A stretch of DNA of 64,000 bases from Straminergon stramineum (GCA_963920665.1 OY987265.1:34477001-34541000); one strand, 5' to 3'; positions 1 through 13,900 are shown, counted from the stretch's first letter. Numbers and translations are program-made. The notes: generated from the sequence alone by a model not told the origin.

Positions 1-800
1 CAATTGGGAGCGAGCACAAGTAAGCCTCCCTCCCCAAGTCATAAGCAGGGAATGTGCATAAAAGCATTGCATTGCAAAGAGCATAACCACTTATAAGGCC
101 AACATACAAACAACTCTTGCAAGCCACACATTCTTCAATATAGCAACATTCATGAACACCTTCCATCTGAATGTCCTTGTGAGCGTCTTCCTAATAATGA
201 CATGGTTCATGGAATTGTTCTTTGATGGGATTAGGGAATTGTTGGAACTCAAGTTCTAGAGCTCTTGTGAACTACCACACAAAGTAGTGACTCAATAAAG
301 ATGCATGGTCTACTCAAGAATCTTATGAGGTTAACGACTATGTACTAGTCTCTAGTATTAGGGTGACATAAACCTCTTACATTAGTGAGTTCTAGGGCCA
401 ACTCAAGTTTGGAACCTTGGATTCCAAAAATGGACTCACCTCATTTTAGTGTTGGTAGCATTTACAAAAGTAGCAACACACCTTAGTCGTGAGATTGTAG
501 CCTTGCACTATGTATGAAAACCAAAGGTGAAAAAATTCCACCCATAATCAAACAAGAGCATACCAAGAATGCAAGCATGTTACATAAACTATAGGCAAAC
601 CAATGAAACCTACAAATTGAAAGTAAGAACAATTAATGGGTGGCCAAGTACAACAATGCCTTACCTCATTACCAATCAATTCATCAATTTGAGTCTTGAT
701 GGTTCTTGAAGAGTGCTCAATAGAAAACTTAATGAAAGTCATATATTATTCCACAAAGGTGGATCTCTCAAGCATACCTCAACGTCCCCTAACATGACAA
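1..800. other. No gene recognised
   Basis: AT-rich sequence lying downstream of the degenerate leucine-rich-repeat region of the resistance-gene relic, which is on the minus strand. I see no open frame with family features and no clear repeat boundary. Residual LRR-coding sequence may run into the right-hand part. Confidence 0.4.
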
Positions 801-3800
801 ATTACTCAAACAAATTCTAGATAGCACATCCATACTCCATAGTTGTTCAACTCTCCAAAACATTTGGGGTAACTTTGATTCCACTGCCGCTTCAAGAAGA
901 ATTCTTCATCTATTTGGTATACTTCAACAATCCTAAATAATACACTTTCTAGGAGTTCAAGATCTCTCAAACCACGAAGCATTTCCCTAGACCCAACTTT
1001 TGCAACAACCTTGTAGATTCAACACTTCCAAATTGCTCAACTTTCCCAAACATTTGTGGTAATTTTGAATTCTACTTCCTCCAAAAAGAGTTCAACTTCT
1101 AGGTGTACTTCAATATCACTTAACAATACACTTTCTAATAATTGAAGATCTCAAACCACAAAACATTTCCATAAATCCAACGTCTCCAAATTCATGAGTT
1201 GTCCAAAAGTCCTAAATACACTTCTTAGAATAGTGGTACAACAAAGATCTAGGTTTATAAAATTAAACAATATTTTGAATGACTAACATACATTTTGGGT
1301 AGTACCCTCCAATAGAATCAAGTCTCTAAGATTTGTAAGATCCCGTAAAGACTAGTGCAAATTTTTGATCGTACACAATTGAAAATACAAGTTTTGCAAA
1401 TTTCTATGAACTACAAAAAATTCGTTTCCACTTCTTTAAGATCCAAGTTTCATAGGCCTGTAGGATCCACAAAAAATCCAATTCCATTTTCTAGAATCCA
1501 AGTTCCATAAACTTCTAAAATTTGCAAAAGATGCAATTCCCCTTCTCCAAGATTCAAGTTCTTCAAACTTCTAGGATCTGCAAAATATTTGGTTCTACTT
1601 CTTGAAGACCCAAGTTTTCCAAATTTTGAAGGTCTCCTAATGAATTTGGTAGCATATGTAATTGATTACAATGCACTAGATTCAATTCAACCAAGTTGAT
1701 CAATGAACCTATAGAATTGGATAAACATTGGATTCCATACCCTCCAAGAACCAAATTTCTCAGATTTTGGAGGCCTTCAAATGACTCTAGTAGCTCTACA
1801 AGCTCCACACAATACCATAGATTCAAGATTTCCAAATTGCTCAACAATTTGAATGACTTGGGTAATCTTCAGATTCCACTAAAAGAGAGATCCAAGTTTT
1901 TCAAGTTTTAGAGGCCTCCAAATGAAACTGGTAGCTTCACAAGCCTGTAACAATGGTGTAGATTCAACACTTCCAACTTCCTCAAATTTCCAAAAGATTT
2001 AGGCAAACTCTCCATTGAATCATCCCTCTAAGATAATATAACCAATTCATTGTTTTCAAGCACCTCTAGAAAAGGTCTTGATTGTACATGCATATCCTTG
2101 ATGTAATCAAGCCATCGCAAATTTTTTGAAAGTGTTGACATCAAAAACAAACCCCCATGACATTTGAGTATACGCAATCCTTTCATGAGAGAAAGGTCAA
2201 TACAAGTATGGAGACTTGATGGAAGGATCAAAGTTTGAAGAAAATCTGGTAGTAGCTACATAGACAAACCCCAATAAAGTTCAAATAAACTTGGAAGCTT
2301 CAACATAAAGACTTCTCTTGGATCAAACTAGGTGAAGATAAACTCAAAAACAATTTATTGCAAGCCTCCATTACTAAAATTACAAGAAGACTTCATACAC
2401 AACAAATTTTGTATCTTCCCAAAATCAACTAGAGTAAACATTGCTCCTACATTGGATTCATTAGATTCAAGTATTCCCTTGTATATGCAACAATAAAGCT
2501 ACATATTAAAACTCTATTCAAATGAATGACCAAACTAAAGATCATTGGCTACCAAGCATACCTCATTGTTGTTCAACAGTGCCAAGGATTCAGAACCCCA
2601 TAAGTGTTTGCAAATACCCACATTTGCACTTTCTTGCTTGGCAATTGCACGACCCATGTCTTGCAAGTGTTTGTGCATCCCCAAAGCACCATTTGCATCT
2701 ACTCTAATCAACACCTTCTTAATAAGGCTCCGCACACCCAATGTTGCAAGCCAACCTTAGGATCTCCAAACAAATTTAGCCATCTTCATAGATGCTCCTA
2801 CTAGTACACATGCAATATCCAAAAACATTTCCTGATGATGTTTTGGAAGAGAATCATAGTAGACCCGAAGACATTCAAATATTATCTTCTTTTCATCCAT
2901 TATAGTGCCACAATCTAATATCTTCAAAACTTCCTCCCAAACCTCCACAGCTTCCTCGTCCTTCAATAGGGATCTACAAACCTTCAACACCAATAGAACT
3001 CTACCACATAACATACTAATATCCTCAACAAGACTTTCAAATCTTGGAGGTACTTTCCAATTATTTCCAAATGCATGACATTCAAACACACTTTGAGAAT
3101 CTTGTTGACTCAATAATTGAACCTCATGAGTGTGGACGTCATGATTGACATGAAATGAAGTTGACCTCTCAAATATGTGATGGTTTTGAGAAGTGATAAT
3201 ACACATGCTCCCTTCCTTCAAAACTTTGCGAGACATCAAATAATTCATTACATCATTGTCACGAACATCATCCAATACCACAAGAATGAATTTCTTTGAT
3301 AACCTTTCCTCAAGAATAACCTTACCTCTTGATTTGTCTACAATATTTTGCATTGATTCATTCTTATTGTCATGTCCCTCATCAAGAGGCATGCCCGTGC
3401 CAACTTGATGAGCAAGGGGGACGTTGGAAGTGACTCCCCAAGCCTTGCAAAAGATGGAGTGAGGGGGACTAGAAGTTCCAAACGATCAGAGCATTGTAGT
3501 GCTCTGATCCGGATGAATTAGAAGAAATGTCACACATGCTTGGAAAGCTTGTATGAAGATGCGTCCATGGGTTCAAAAAATGCGAGAATCTGAGTTGAGA
3601 GTCAAAAGTTATGATTCCTCAAAGTTGGCAGTGTCATGGTCCCGTCTCAAGGCATGGGGACGTGGAAAACAAGGTTTGAGAGGATTCCTTTGAGCCAAAT
3701 AAGGCATACCACATATCATTGGAAAGATAAGGAGCCAAAATTTTTAGATTGATAAGGTTCATGAGAAGATGAGCTATGAGTTAAAAGTTATGGGCATCCA

Positions 3801-5576
3801 AAGAGGGTGGAGTCTCGGAGAACTACACCTCTCGGGAGACTCGTACCTGTAGAGGATCATAACTTCCTCAATACTTATTATATTGGGGAAAGTGAATAGT
3901 CCACAGTGATCTACAGAAAATGTAGATCACGAAAATGGGCTCACATTTGAGATTTGAAGCTTAGTCGAAAAGTTATCCCGATGGAAAGATCAGGAGTCTT
4001 TGAAGGTCCGATTTTGGGGATACCACTTGGAATTGGATGGTCTTCCAAGATGGGAAGCATGTTGGGGGTTCCCGGTGACCTTTAGTACGGGAGAAGGTTG
4101 CCGAATCCCAAAGAGGGTACTATGAAGAGGGATGGTCTCCCTCCTCACTCCCGGATGGTGCTATAGTGAGTCAAAATGGCATGGGGTGGTGAGATTAGTG
4201 TTGGAGCCTCATCACCACTTGTGTATTACCATGGAATGCTTGTGCACTCCTTGATACCGGTTGGATGGTGTCTCGCTCTACACTAGGCCATGGTGTGAGT
4301 CTCGTTTGGTGAATCTCGATTAGTGACTTCTGAAATGAATTGGATTTGGTCTAGTGGGGAGTTGACTCCCATTCAAAGGTAGTTAACACTAGTGAGGAGT
4401 AGTGCCTCTACCAAATGTTTGAACATCAATGAAAGTTCCACCCTTATATCATAAAATGATATGCCCGATGTCTTGTGGGAGTTAAGGGTTGAAATGGAGA
4501 GTATTGAGAGTTACGAAGGAATGGGAAACCCTATGACTAGTTGGAACCTAACATTACAGGTGCTTGACATGTGCAATGTTAGGAGAATGTGATCCTTGGT
4601 ATCACTAAAAAATTAAGTGTTTGAAAAGCACTAGAAGATAAACTTAAGGTGGTAAGTGTCACTAAAAGGTGTGACACTCACACAAAGCCTTCAAAATATC
4701 ATTTTGAGCACTTGCCACACCACCTCAATCCACCATCTCTACCACATCTTCCACATAACACCTTGCATCAAACCTTCCACGTAATGGGTTGTATAACTCT
4801 CTCGACAAAATCGACTTTCCAATTCTATCCATTCCCCACAATCTCAACATCAACACTTTCTTCTCATCAAGTGCTTGAATGAGGTTGTTAACAACTTGCT
4901 TTACACCCACAATATGATCATCCATATTCAAAAGAAGTTGCTTATTTGCTAATTCACATATCTTTTCAACTACCTCCAAAACCAAGTCCTTTTCTAGCTT
5001 GCAAAAAAAAATTCTAAATCTCATTAGTATCCACTACAATGTCGATGTCAAGTTCAACTACAATACTCTTCATAACATATAGTATTTACACACATATTTA
5101 CCTCTTGTCTCCCACTTTATATTCCCAACCATTCAACTTTGAAGTTGTTTTCAAATCCACACTCCATTCCTCTAAGAAAGTCTCATCATGCCTCTTTGTC
5201 AACTTCTTAAATCCATCAGCTAGTTAACCCTTTCTTGGGAAATTCACTTCCCATGGTTGAACTTTGTAGAAAATGGGGAGCACCTTCATGGAAGGAGAGT
5301 CCAACATTGCATGTAATTCTTTCAAACACCACTTTGACTATGCAAAACTCTTCGAAAAGATGACTAGGGCTAGGGGTGCTATCTGGATAGTGTGGCCAAT
5401 GCATGTCCAAGCATCTTGCCTTTACCAATGGATATGCAACCTAAAAAAGGATGCAACCCAACTCTTTTCAAAGCTTCATATAAATAGCTCACAAAATTCA
5501 TCTTGGCATCAGAGCCTCTATGGCTTACGAAAACATCATAGTTTCCAAATTCATTTGTACAACAACCAAAGATCAA
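800..5576 (-). pseudogene. Broken TIR-NB-ARC-LRR disease-resistance gene
   Basis: Intact members are cytosolic or nuclear immune receptors that sense pathogen effectors. Reading leftward: a TIR domain (5576-5379, motif YDVFVSHRGSDAK) shifts frame near 5385, continues as IAPLALVIFSKSFA, meets an in-frame TAG, then SKWCLKELHAML. The NB-ARC domain starts at about 5024-4725, with a poor P-loop (GMDRIGKSIL in place of GMGGIGKTTL), and a further in-frame stop lies just downstream near 4722. About 1.2 kb of unrelated DNA then intervenes. NB-ARC resumes at 3392-2757 with kinase-2 KFILVVLDDV, an RNBS-B-like GSMCIITSQ and a decayed GLPL motif (CGRVLLVLKV). A winged-helix segment follows (2741-2535, MHKHLQDMGR), then leucine-rich repeats (2231-2028, 1847-1563 and degenerate repeats to about 800). 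A frameshift, stops, the insertion and decayed motifs argue for a pseudogene. Splice sites and the true end are not certain. Confidence 0.85.
3405..4650. mobile_element. Insertion splitting the NB-ARC region
   Basis: About 1.2 kb of non-coding DNA separates the two halves of the NB-ARC coding region, with different composition from the flanks and no coding frame. It contains phrases such as 'aaaagttat' that recur in other repeats of the window. It could be a solo LTR, another non-autonomous element, or an intron enlarged by one. I could not identify terminal repeats or a target duplication, so the edges are approximate. Confidence 0.4.
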
Positions 5577-8176
5577 TCTACTTCAAAAATCAACACATCC
5601 AAATCAAATAAAGAATGTTTGCAACCACATCCAAAGGTGAGTAATATAAAATTACAAACAATGATACTAAAGAATTCAATAAGAAAAAAACAAGTTACTA
5701 GTGAGACCAAGGATAAAACTAACCATACCTTCAGTTGTACACAATCTTCTAGAAAGTCTTGTGATGTCACTCTCCATACCATTGGTCATGCTTGACACTA
5801 CAAAATTGAAATATACACCCATGACTAGAAGGAATGAAAAACAAGTTTGCAATTCTAATAAAATATATTAGTTTGTGATTCACCAACCCCACACAAGTCA
5901 CTATTCTTGCAACCTTCAAATTCCAAAATCTAAAAGAATTCATGTCATCACAATATACATGATAATTGGTAAAGATGTTCACATAGTTTGAATACTCACA
6001 TATAATACCAACTTGCTTCTTATTAGCAAGTTGTAACCTTCACAATGTCAATGTAGAGTTCCAAGATATAAGTCTAATACAATTGTTGTGTGTTGCAAGA
6101 AAGGTAGTCCTTGCTGAAATCACTTCTTAAAGAACTTTTGGAAAACATATAAATGTATCCCCTATAGATCAAATGGCAATAACATTTAGAAACCACCCTT
6201 AACTTGTGAGTCAAAGCTCCTTGCGAGCTGGCTACATAACTCTCAACAATACTAATCATGTGAGCATCAAGATCATATCAACAATCCAAATATTGTCAAC
6301 AAGTTAATGTTCCCCACATCATTCCATGTTGATATACATACATAGATAAACTAGAAATCAAATTTTTAATCTATAGGAAGTTCCAAACTAGGTTGTACAC
6401 TTTGATAAGATGACACAAACTAGTTGCAAACAAATTTGTTCAATTACAACATTCATTGATGGATGCTGCAAAAAGCCTCATCATCCCAATCAGGCAACCA
6501 ACTTCTCAAGCAAATTGACATGGCAAGGGATAGAAAGATTTCATTTCACTCTCCATCTTGAACGTTTTCAAATCTTTCTATGTGTGCCTATGGCTGAACT
6601 CTAAAGAAACAAAGGCCCGACTTGGGTCTCAAATTATTACAGTAGTTTTGAGTAGCTCATATGGGAACCATCTTTGGTCCATTTTTATTTATATCTGACC
6701 AGCATGAGCAATGTTCTCCGTTGATTCTAGTGATAATGAATTTGACCTCATCTGAACCCCACTTTCCACAATGTGATCAATGGAATTCGCCAGTTCATAA
6801 CACACATAGTTGGTAAGTTAAAAGTTAAGAACAGAGTCTTCGAAAAACAGACTAAAAAGTAATGAAAAAGCAATTGAAAATGGAATGAAACATAAAATTT
6901 CAATTCCTGGTAAACCTGAGCTGAACTGAAGCGCTACCAAACTCGAAATTGACTTCTCCATCATTGGGAGTGATTTTGTTATTCAATGTGAAATGTCAAC
7001 CCCTGTTTCAATGAAGAGGTAGGGATCGATCTAATGAATAATGCTGAGAAACAAGTGTTGGCAACACTCTACTGAAGGTTCAATCACGGCTCTGAAACAG
7101 CGCTAACATGATCTAAACCATTTCAACAATTATCAACCAAGAATTTCCCAGAACTGAGCCCATCCAAAAGCATCACCGTAACTGGATACAAAAACATTCG
7201 TGAAACCATCGATCATTTCGCCAGTACTCCGGCGCAAAAGTTCTCAGCTACTGAATGTTTCACACATCATTCCTTCTAGATCTGCACGTCTAGATATACA
7301 CACTACAAACCTTAATGCACAGGCTATTCCAATGGACTGCACAACAGATTCCAAAACACGAATCACATGGAGTTGAATAGCAAATCTGCTGAAAAAAATC
7401 ATATGCTGTTGGAAGCTGCTCAAAGGTACACCTCCCAATCAACTTGTCAAGAAAAATGACTGGCACAACATGGTAAGGGATGATGAGCTGAACCAGGGTT
7501 GAAAGAAACGAATCTTTGTATGAGTAAATTCAGCTTCTAAACAGACTCTTCCAAAATGTTATGAAAGAAACCCACAGGCTAAGCAGATCAAAAACGCAAT
7601 TCAAAAATGAAAAATCAACAAACGATCCTGTTCGTCGGTAATCCTGTCTCAGCAAGATTCATTAAGAGGCTCCCAACCTGACCATATCAGTGGACAGCAA
7701 AATGGCACAAAAGTACAATAATACTCTGATTGGGGTTAAGAATCCGCACCAGTGACAACAGTGAAGAGCAGACACACAACGCCGACTTCCGATAGAACTG
7801 CCTTGGGTCAAACCCTACGCATCGAACATGAAACATCTAGCATATCCGCAAATTCGTTGCAACAAAGTCAGAGCAAGCACTACTGAGCGCGACCTTCAAA
7901 TCCCTGAAAGAAAAACACACGATCTCTTGATACCGACACGCCCATACCAACGAAAAGGTCGGCAAAAACCTTGGTGTAGTACAACCACCCACCCACCCCG
8001 CACAGAACTAAGCTCCGAGCTGCAACAGAACACAAACTCCAAGCAACAAGCGAAACACAAGGAACTCGGAACTTGGGAGTGAAATTGCGACGAACTGGAC
8101 TGAGTGACGAGTGACGGTCTCTGGTCACCATGAATTACAATTGCGCGTAGATACCTATGGAGTCTTTGAAAACCAT
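5577..8176. other. Upstream region without recognised gene
   Basis: About 2.6 kb upstream of the TIR exon. Several short open frames occur, but none shows a domain, splice logic or consistent coding bias. The part from about 7600 to 8130 is richer in GC than the flanks and could be a promoter, an untranslated exon or a decayed gene end. I cannot assign it. Confidence 0.4.
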
Positions 8177-9034
8177 AACTACCCACAAACTAAAACTCCT
8201 CATAATTTTCATCTCATTAATCAAAAGGGAATGATTCAAAGCTTTTCACGTAGATATAAATCTAGAGAATCAATTTCAAATTTTAATTTTTTTTAAAAGT
8301 GATTTTTAAAGAAGTTTTTTGAGTTGCCCGGGCTCCTTGCAAAGCAATGAAAATGACATATCATTCAATAACTTTTTAACCATGCAGTCAAAAGTTATGA
8401 AAATTATTGGGACTTAAAGCTACTCCTTGGACACATGTTGTGTGAAAATTTCAGCAAAAAAATAAAATAAAATTTCATTCATAGTGAGCTGCCCAAAATC
8501 GCTATGTTGTGAAAAAATGTAGTTTGGACATTTAGGGTTTAACCTTCAATGTTGCCTATAAAAAAATTTAAATAGTCAAAGGAATTTAACTATGCACCCA
8601 CATCATACAAGCTGAAAATTTTGAATTGACCATGTATAGTTGGTTAGAAAGTTAGGGGTTAATCCTTAAATGCCCCAATTGCATTTTTTTTGGCAACATA
8701 GCAATTTGTGGCAACTCACTATGAATAGAATTTTATTTTATTTTTCACTAAAATTTTCACAAAACATGTGCTTTAAGAGTAGCTTTAAGGCACAACAATT
8801 TTCATAACTTTTGACTACATGATCAAAAAGTTATTGCATGATGTGTTATGTTCATGGCTTTGTGGGCAACTTGGGCAACTTGGGCAACTCAAAAAAACTC
8901 TTAAATTTTATTTTTTTCAAAAAAAAATTTTGAAATTGGTTATCTAGATTTACATATACATGGAAAGCTTTGAATCATTCCTTTTTGATTAATGAGATAA
9001 AAGTTATGAGGAATTTTAGATTGTAGGTAGTTAG
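8177..9034. mobile_element. Large inverted-repeat (foldback) element
   Basis: Left arm 8177-8544 and right arm 8657-9034 are reverse complements over about 370 bp each with moderate divergence, separated by about 112 bp. Landmarks that pair: 'ttttttgagttgccc' (left) with 'gggcaactcaaaaaaac' (right), and 'tcaaaagttatgaaaatt' (left) with 'aattttcataacttttga' (right). The inner ends of both arms coincide with GGG-TTAA-type junctions (TTAA at 8539 and 8659). No coding capacity. The right arm and the DNA after it (to about 9345) are related to the repeats at 28877-29802 and 50911-51770. Confidence 0.8.
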
Positions 9035-9611
9035 AGAATCTCTACTCTAAGATAAACTTTGAAGTCCTTTATTTAACTCAATTTTTTATATTTTTGAAAT
9101 CAAATATAAATATTGGGTGTAATTGTTTATTACAACCATTGGGATTGGCATTTTTCAATTCCATAACAAAATTCTTGACAATTTAGTATTTTGAATCATA
9201 CTCTACTTCTTTCTACTTACTATTTTTTTCCTATATGTTGTACAATACCAAATGATCTAAATTTTTCCAAGCATGTAGCCAACATGAATGAATCCATAGA
9301 AGCACCTCCATTTTAGATATTTTTTCATACAAATGTGAACGTGCCTGTGGAAATCCTCGCTTTTGGAACCATGTGACATTAATTCTTGAAAGGCCCTTGG
9401 GGGCCCTCTATATGACATGTATTTAGCTTTAGAATTCTTCAATTGTGGTTTAATAGATGATTTATGATACATTTTTGTTTATGTACTATTATGATCATCA
9501 ATTTACTTTGTACTAAAAAGTATTTGGTCAATGTTTTCCTAATCAAATACCACGAAATACATAATATACTATGTGGTCGCAAAGGGCTTTCAGGTCCTTC
9601 CAGGGTTAAAA
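9035..9611. repeat. Partial copy of the ~900-bp TTAA-type repeat
   Basis: From about 9040 to 9345 the sequence runs in parallel with 29230-29560 and 51250-51530 (shared landmarks 'actttgaagtcctttattt', 'tttcctatatgttg', 'caagcatgtag'). Further right, 'aggtccttccaGGGTTAA' ending at 9607 matches, in reverse complement, the terminus of the TTAA-flanked elements. This is therefore a fragment or mosaic of such elements. Confidence 0.6.
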
Positions 9612-9768
9612 CCCCTGAAAATTACTCATTGGGAGTTAAACTATTGTAGAAGATTTCCACCCCCGTTTCCACCTCTAATTCTGAGGATGAATAGTTGCAC
9701 TTTTGTCCTACAAAGGAGAATTCCTTATCATTCATCGGACAGAAAAAGTCTGCCACGTTGTTTACGGG
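9612..9768 (-). mobile_element. Short TTAA-flanked MITE-like element (copy 1)
   Basis: About 157 bp. The right end reads TTTACGGG followed by TTAA (9769-9772); the left end begins CCCCTGAAAA shortly after a TTAA (9605-9608). The interior ('gaggatgaatagttgca', 'tcattcatcgga') matches the ~220-bp family at 23313-23525 and, in opposite orientation, at 28059-28280 and 53009-53242. It has an internal deletion relative to those copies. Confidence 0.65.
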
Positions 9769-9929
9769 TTAAGCTTAGGTGGTCTTATTATTTATGTATA
9801 CTAATTTACACCTCTCACCTCCCAAATTTTATCATCCATGGTAAATAATACGTTTTGTGTATTTTCCCAGTACATTCCGTAAAAGAGCACCGATGCTCCA
9901 AGCAGGACACTAAGCTGTCTAACTTTATA

Positions 9930-10911
9930 CCTGCAAATGCGGGGGTATGAAAGCAACGAAATTTTGAATCGAGGGGACAAGGGTGTAATGAAAAGGGATG
10001 TGGTTCGGGACGCGGACTTGGGCCGTGCGCTCTTCTCCTCTTCTGACACCCACCCAGTGAGCCTTCCTACGCTCAGCATTTCCGTCCCCTGGCGCGGTGC
10101 TGCCTGGGTCCCTGGCGACCTCCGTCGTCGAGCGAATCGCCATCGCCATCGCCACCGTTCCTTTCGTATTCTAAACTTTGGACGTCGCTTTGCGCGCCAG
10201 CCTACCGTTCAAGTTTTGAAGTCGTCGACAGTCCAATGGAAAGAGGAGTTCATTTGTGCAGGTGAATGTGGTGACTGCTGTCTGTTTGGATGCGGAAGTC
10301 GAGTTGTGTAGAGTCATGGAGAGTTGAACGCCAAGTGGTTCATAGCGAGATGGATCTGATGGATTGCGCGCAATGTAGGTAATTTACGAGGTAGAGCATT
10401 GTTTGATGAATTTTGTGATTCAAGATTGCAATTCTCGAAGGAGTTGGAGCGATGGAGAGGTTGAAGTTTTGGTGATTTAGAATTTTGCAGTGGCGGGATC
10501 GAGGTCTTTGTCTTGTGCGAGCTGAATATTTTGCTAATCGAGGTCTCGGTTTGATTTTGGAGTCGGAGTCGTTCATCTTTTCTTGCCAGCTCTGACGCAT
10601 TGTCGTGGATTGTTTCAGGTCGTTTGTGGAGGTTGAATGCGCTCTTAGTGGATTAAAATGTGATTTGCGATTTTCTTGATCGCTGGCCATTGAGGATTGG
10701 TGTATCTTCTTGGATGGTGTTATAGCTTGAGCGTGTTCGTCTCGTAGAAAGTAACGGCTTCCTTGGCCTCGCAATGTAGGCCATCAGTTGGTTTGAAGCT
10801 GCGCAAATTTCCATACATTTCAATGCAGATTTGCATTAATTTGTTCTAGATCACGGTCCTGAGATTCGTTCGCATGGATCTTTGCTCATGTTAGTCACAC
10901 CGTAGACAGCT
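9930..10911 (+). promoter_or_regulatory. Promoter and 5' untranslated region of PI4K alpha
   Basis: A stretch of higher GC than the intergenic DNA just upstream of the PI4K start codon. It has open frames on both strands but no recognisable domain. An in-frame TAG lies three codons before the ATG at 10912, which fixes that start. I infer promoter plus 5' leader, possibly with an intron, and cannot point to a specific TATA box. Confidence 0.5.
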
Positions 10912-13900
10912 ATGAGGGCATTGGGCGAGCTTTGCAGTTTGTTGACGGAGAGGGGGTCTGCGTCTTCTCCAGAAGTAATTGCTGTGCTGCTGAATCAATG
11001 TCCGGCTCCTGGCTTCACCCAGCGCGCACCAGTGCATCTCACAGGGCGCCAGTACAATGGAATATTGCTTCTGGCCCGGTATTTGGCGTGCATCAGTGAT
11101 AGAGACGGTACATTCGAGCTTCTCTCTCTTGTCTTAGAGTTCTTGCAGGGTGTTCCTTCTATTGTCAAAGATGATTCACCCTTCACCCCGGATTATATGG
11201 ATTCTTATTTCGAAGAGCTTCTCAAGTACGTTGCCGAGGTTGCAAGGGTGTGTCCAAATGTAGCTGCTGATACGAGCAAGGTCATCACTGATTTCATTCA
11301 GAGATTTATAGCGGGTTCGGTGCAAGAGGGTTCGAGTTTTGCTGAAGAAAACACTTCTCTGACGAAGGCTTTATTTTCAGCGATAAGCAAAGGCTGCCCT
11401 ACATTGAGTGCAGATGATGCAGAACGTGTAGCACAGACTATTTTGAAGCACTGGATGATTCGCATCGAATTTCCATCTGCATCGTTTTCGCCCAACGAGC
11501 TTGCTTCAAACGGCGAATTTTCTACCTTGTATCATACACCTGAGAATAATGTAATACTGAAGATATTGTCCAGGGAGACCTCAAGTGATTATTCGATTGA
11601 AGTTAACACAAATCAAGGCAATTCTTTTCAGACTCCCAAATCCACACCCACTAAATTTAGCCCTCGTACGGTGAATGGTTCCGGTGATAGTGTGAGTCAC
11701 TCTGATAGGTATGGTGGCAGTACGGTTGAGTCTGATAACGTGAATGGCGGTATCAAGGGACACACTGAGAAGTCGAATGGCATTATCAAGGGTGGAAGAA
11801 AGCTGCAGGCTTCCTTCGAAGCAGAGACGTTGGACGCGCTGGAGCGGCAGGATCTAGCTATTCGACTCTTCGCACAAGTTCTGGAACAAACTAGAGACAG
11901 TGAACCTCTTGCTCTTCAACTGAGAGCTGCCTCGCTCAGACAGCTTCAAGACGTGGCTACGCTTTTGAAGGTATTGGACCATAACGTATTGCCATTATTA
12001 TACTGAGCTGTACGTCTCGTGAGTAGTTGTAGTCACGTATCACACTGCAGAAGTTCTTTAAATTCATCGAATTTTCTCCCACTGCATTGCTGGAAGTCCC
12101 TCTTTAGCCAAAAATTGAAGAATTGGAGGTTGATTTCAAGGTCAACCACTACAAAGAGCTTTCAAATTTTGGTAGTTCAATGGCAGCTGCATCGGTTTTT
12201 TCATGAGGCTTCCACAGATGGCATTTTGACATCCTAATCTATTTTCGTCGTCAGATTCGTAAGAGAGACTGGACCATGGATGCTGTACCGCTGCTGGCCA
12301 AAATGAATGTGAAGCTTCAGACTGCTCAAACAGCTTGTGCAGTGCAACAGCGCTTTTTGAAACCAGATTCGAATGGAAAGATCTCAAGAAGCTACTCAAA
12401 TGGCAAGCTGCCCAGGACAAGAGTACGAGAGACACTTTCGTTGTTGATGGACGTAGCGGACGCTTCCATTAGTTCTCCATGGCGGCGGCTGAAATCCAAC
12501 GAAACACTAGTTGGCTATCTTGTTACTGTGGTGGCAGAAGTTGGTGCCTTACATGGAACCACTATGTTCAGAAACCTTCTACTAAGATTCAAGGCTCTTC
12601 TGTTGGCTGCTTGTGCCCAGGTGCGTCATTTCATGATTCGCATGTACTGTATGCTTTGGCTGCCACTTACATTTGCAAAATTGTTTCCGTCTGGTTAATA
12701 TAACCGTAAATTAAGTACTACTCCGGTGAGATCAAGGCATTTCATTGAATCTACGCCTGTATGTGGTACTTGGACAGCTTCTATGAAAAATGATTCAAAT
12801 TATTTGCAGGTGGACATGTCATCCGCAAATTCTTTGTTAGCATGCATTGTCAAAGCCGTCTGCGTATTGATTGGTGAAGGCTGGAACTTGGACAAGACAT
12901 CCACTGAATCTTTCCTCCTGTCCCTGGCAGCTTACGTTCGGGAAAGATTGGCACAGGTAAATTGATCTTCTAGTTTATAGTTACCTATTTACAGAATATT
13001 AGACTAGCATACTTTCAACTTGCTCGTTTCATCTTATTTTTCTAGTCCCGTGCACTGCCGGCTGACTTATGAGTAGAACGTTGCGCTGGAGCAGGAGAAG
13101 AAAGAAAAACAATTGGCTGCTGTGACTCAGCTGAACGTCATATCCTTACTGGCTGATGTTGCAGTCTCGCTAAAGAAGTCAGACGCAGTAGATTTAATAT
13201 TGCCTCTTTTTATCGAGAGCTTGGAAGAGGGAGACGCTTCTTTTCCAAGTCCTGTGCGGCTCCAGGTAAATTTGACCTCCTAATTGGTGGTGATACATCT
13301 AATTCCATTCACTTTGTAAAAATAAGTGGTTGAAATCGTTAGAACTTTTAGTAAACAGCATTAATGGGACATACATATTGTGTTGCAGGTCCTGAATGCT
13401 TTGGCACGTATGGCATGCTTGGGCTGTCACAAATCCTACAGGGAGATCGCTGTGCAGCTCACAGGGAGTTATGTGAACAGACTCTCCACATTAGACTCTG
13501 CATACAATCGCCTTGCTCCCGAGTTAGCTACTGAATTTGAGGAGGTAACATCTCTTCACTACCTATTGTGGCAGCACTTAGATGCTTGACATCAGCATAA
13601 CTCGGACTTTGCTATATGCATCCAATTTTTTTCTTTGGAGCTGACCAACGTGAATCCCTTTTGCTGCAACCTTGCCATACGGGCATTGAACCAAGCCATA
13701 TCATTTCGTACATCTTCTTTAGGCATCATAATGAAACAACACCGTCTCATTTTCAACTAATTTGAGTTGAATATTTTGAACACGGACATTATTTTCATGT
13801 TGAATCTACGCGCGTTTGCTTCGTAACTTCTGTTAGCGAACAATTGTTGCAAGGGTAATGGAAAACACAGTGTTCTAATGCAGACTCTCCCATGCGCATT

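Noticed and set aside
9937..10774. Open frames of 124 (plus) and 144 (minus) codons before PI4K alpha
   Set aside because: No domain or splice support; position and composition fit promoter and 5' leader.
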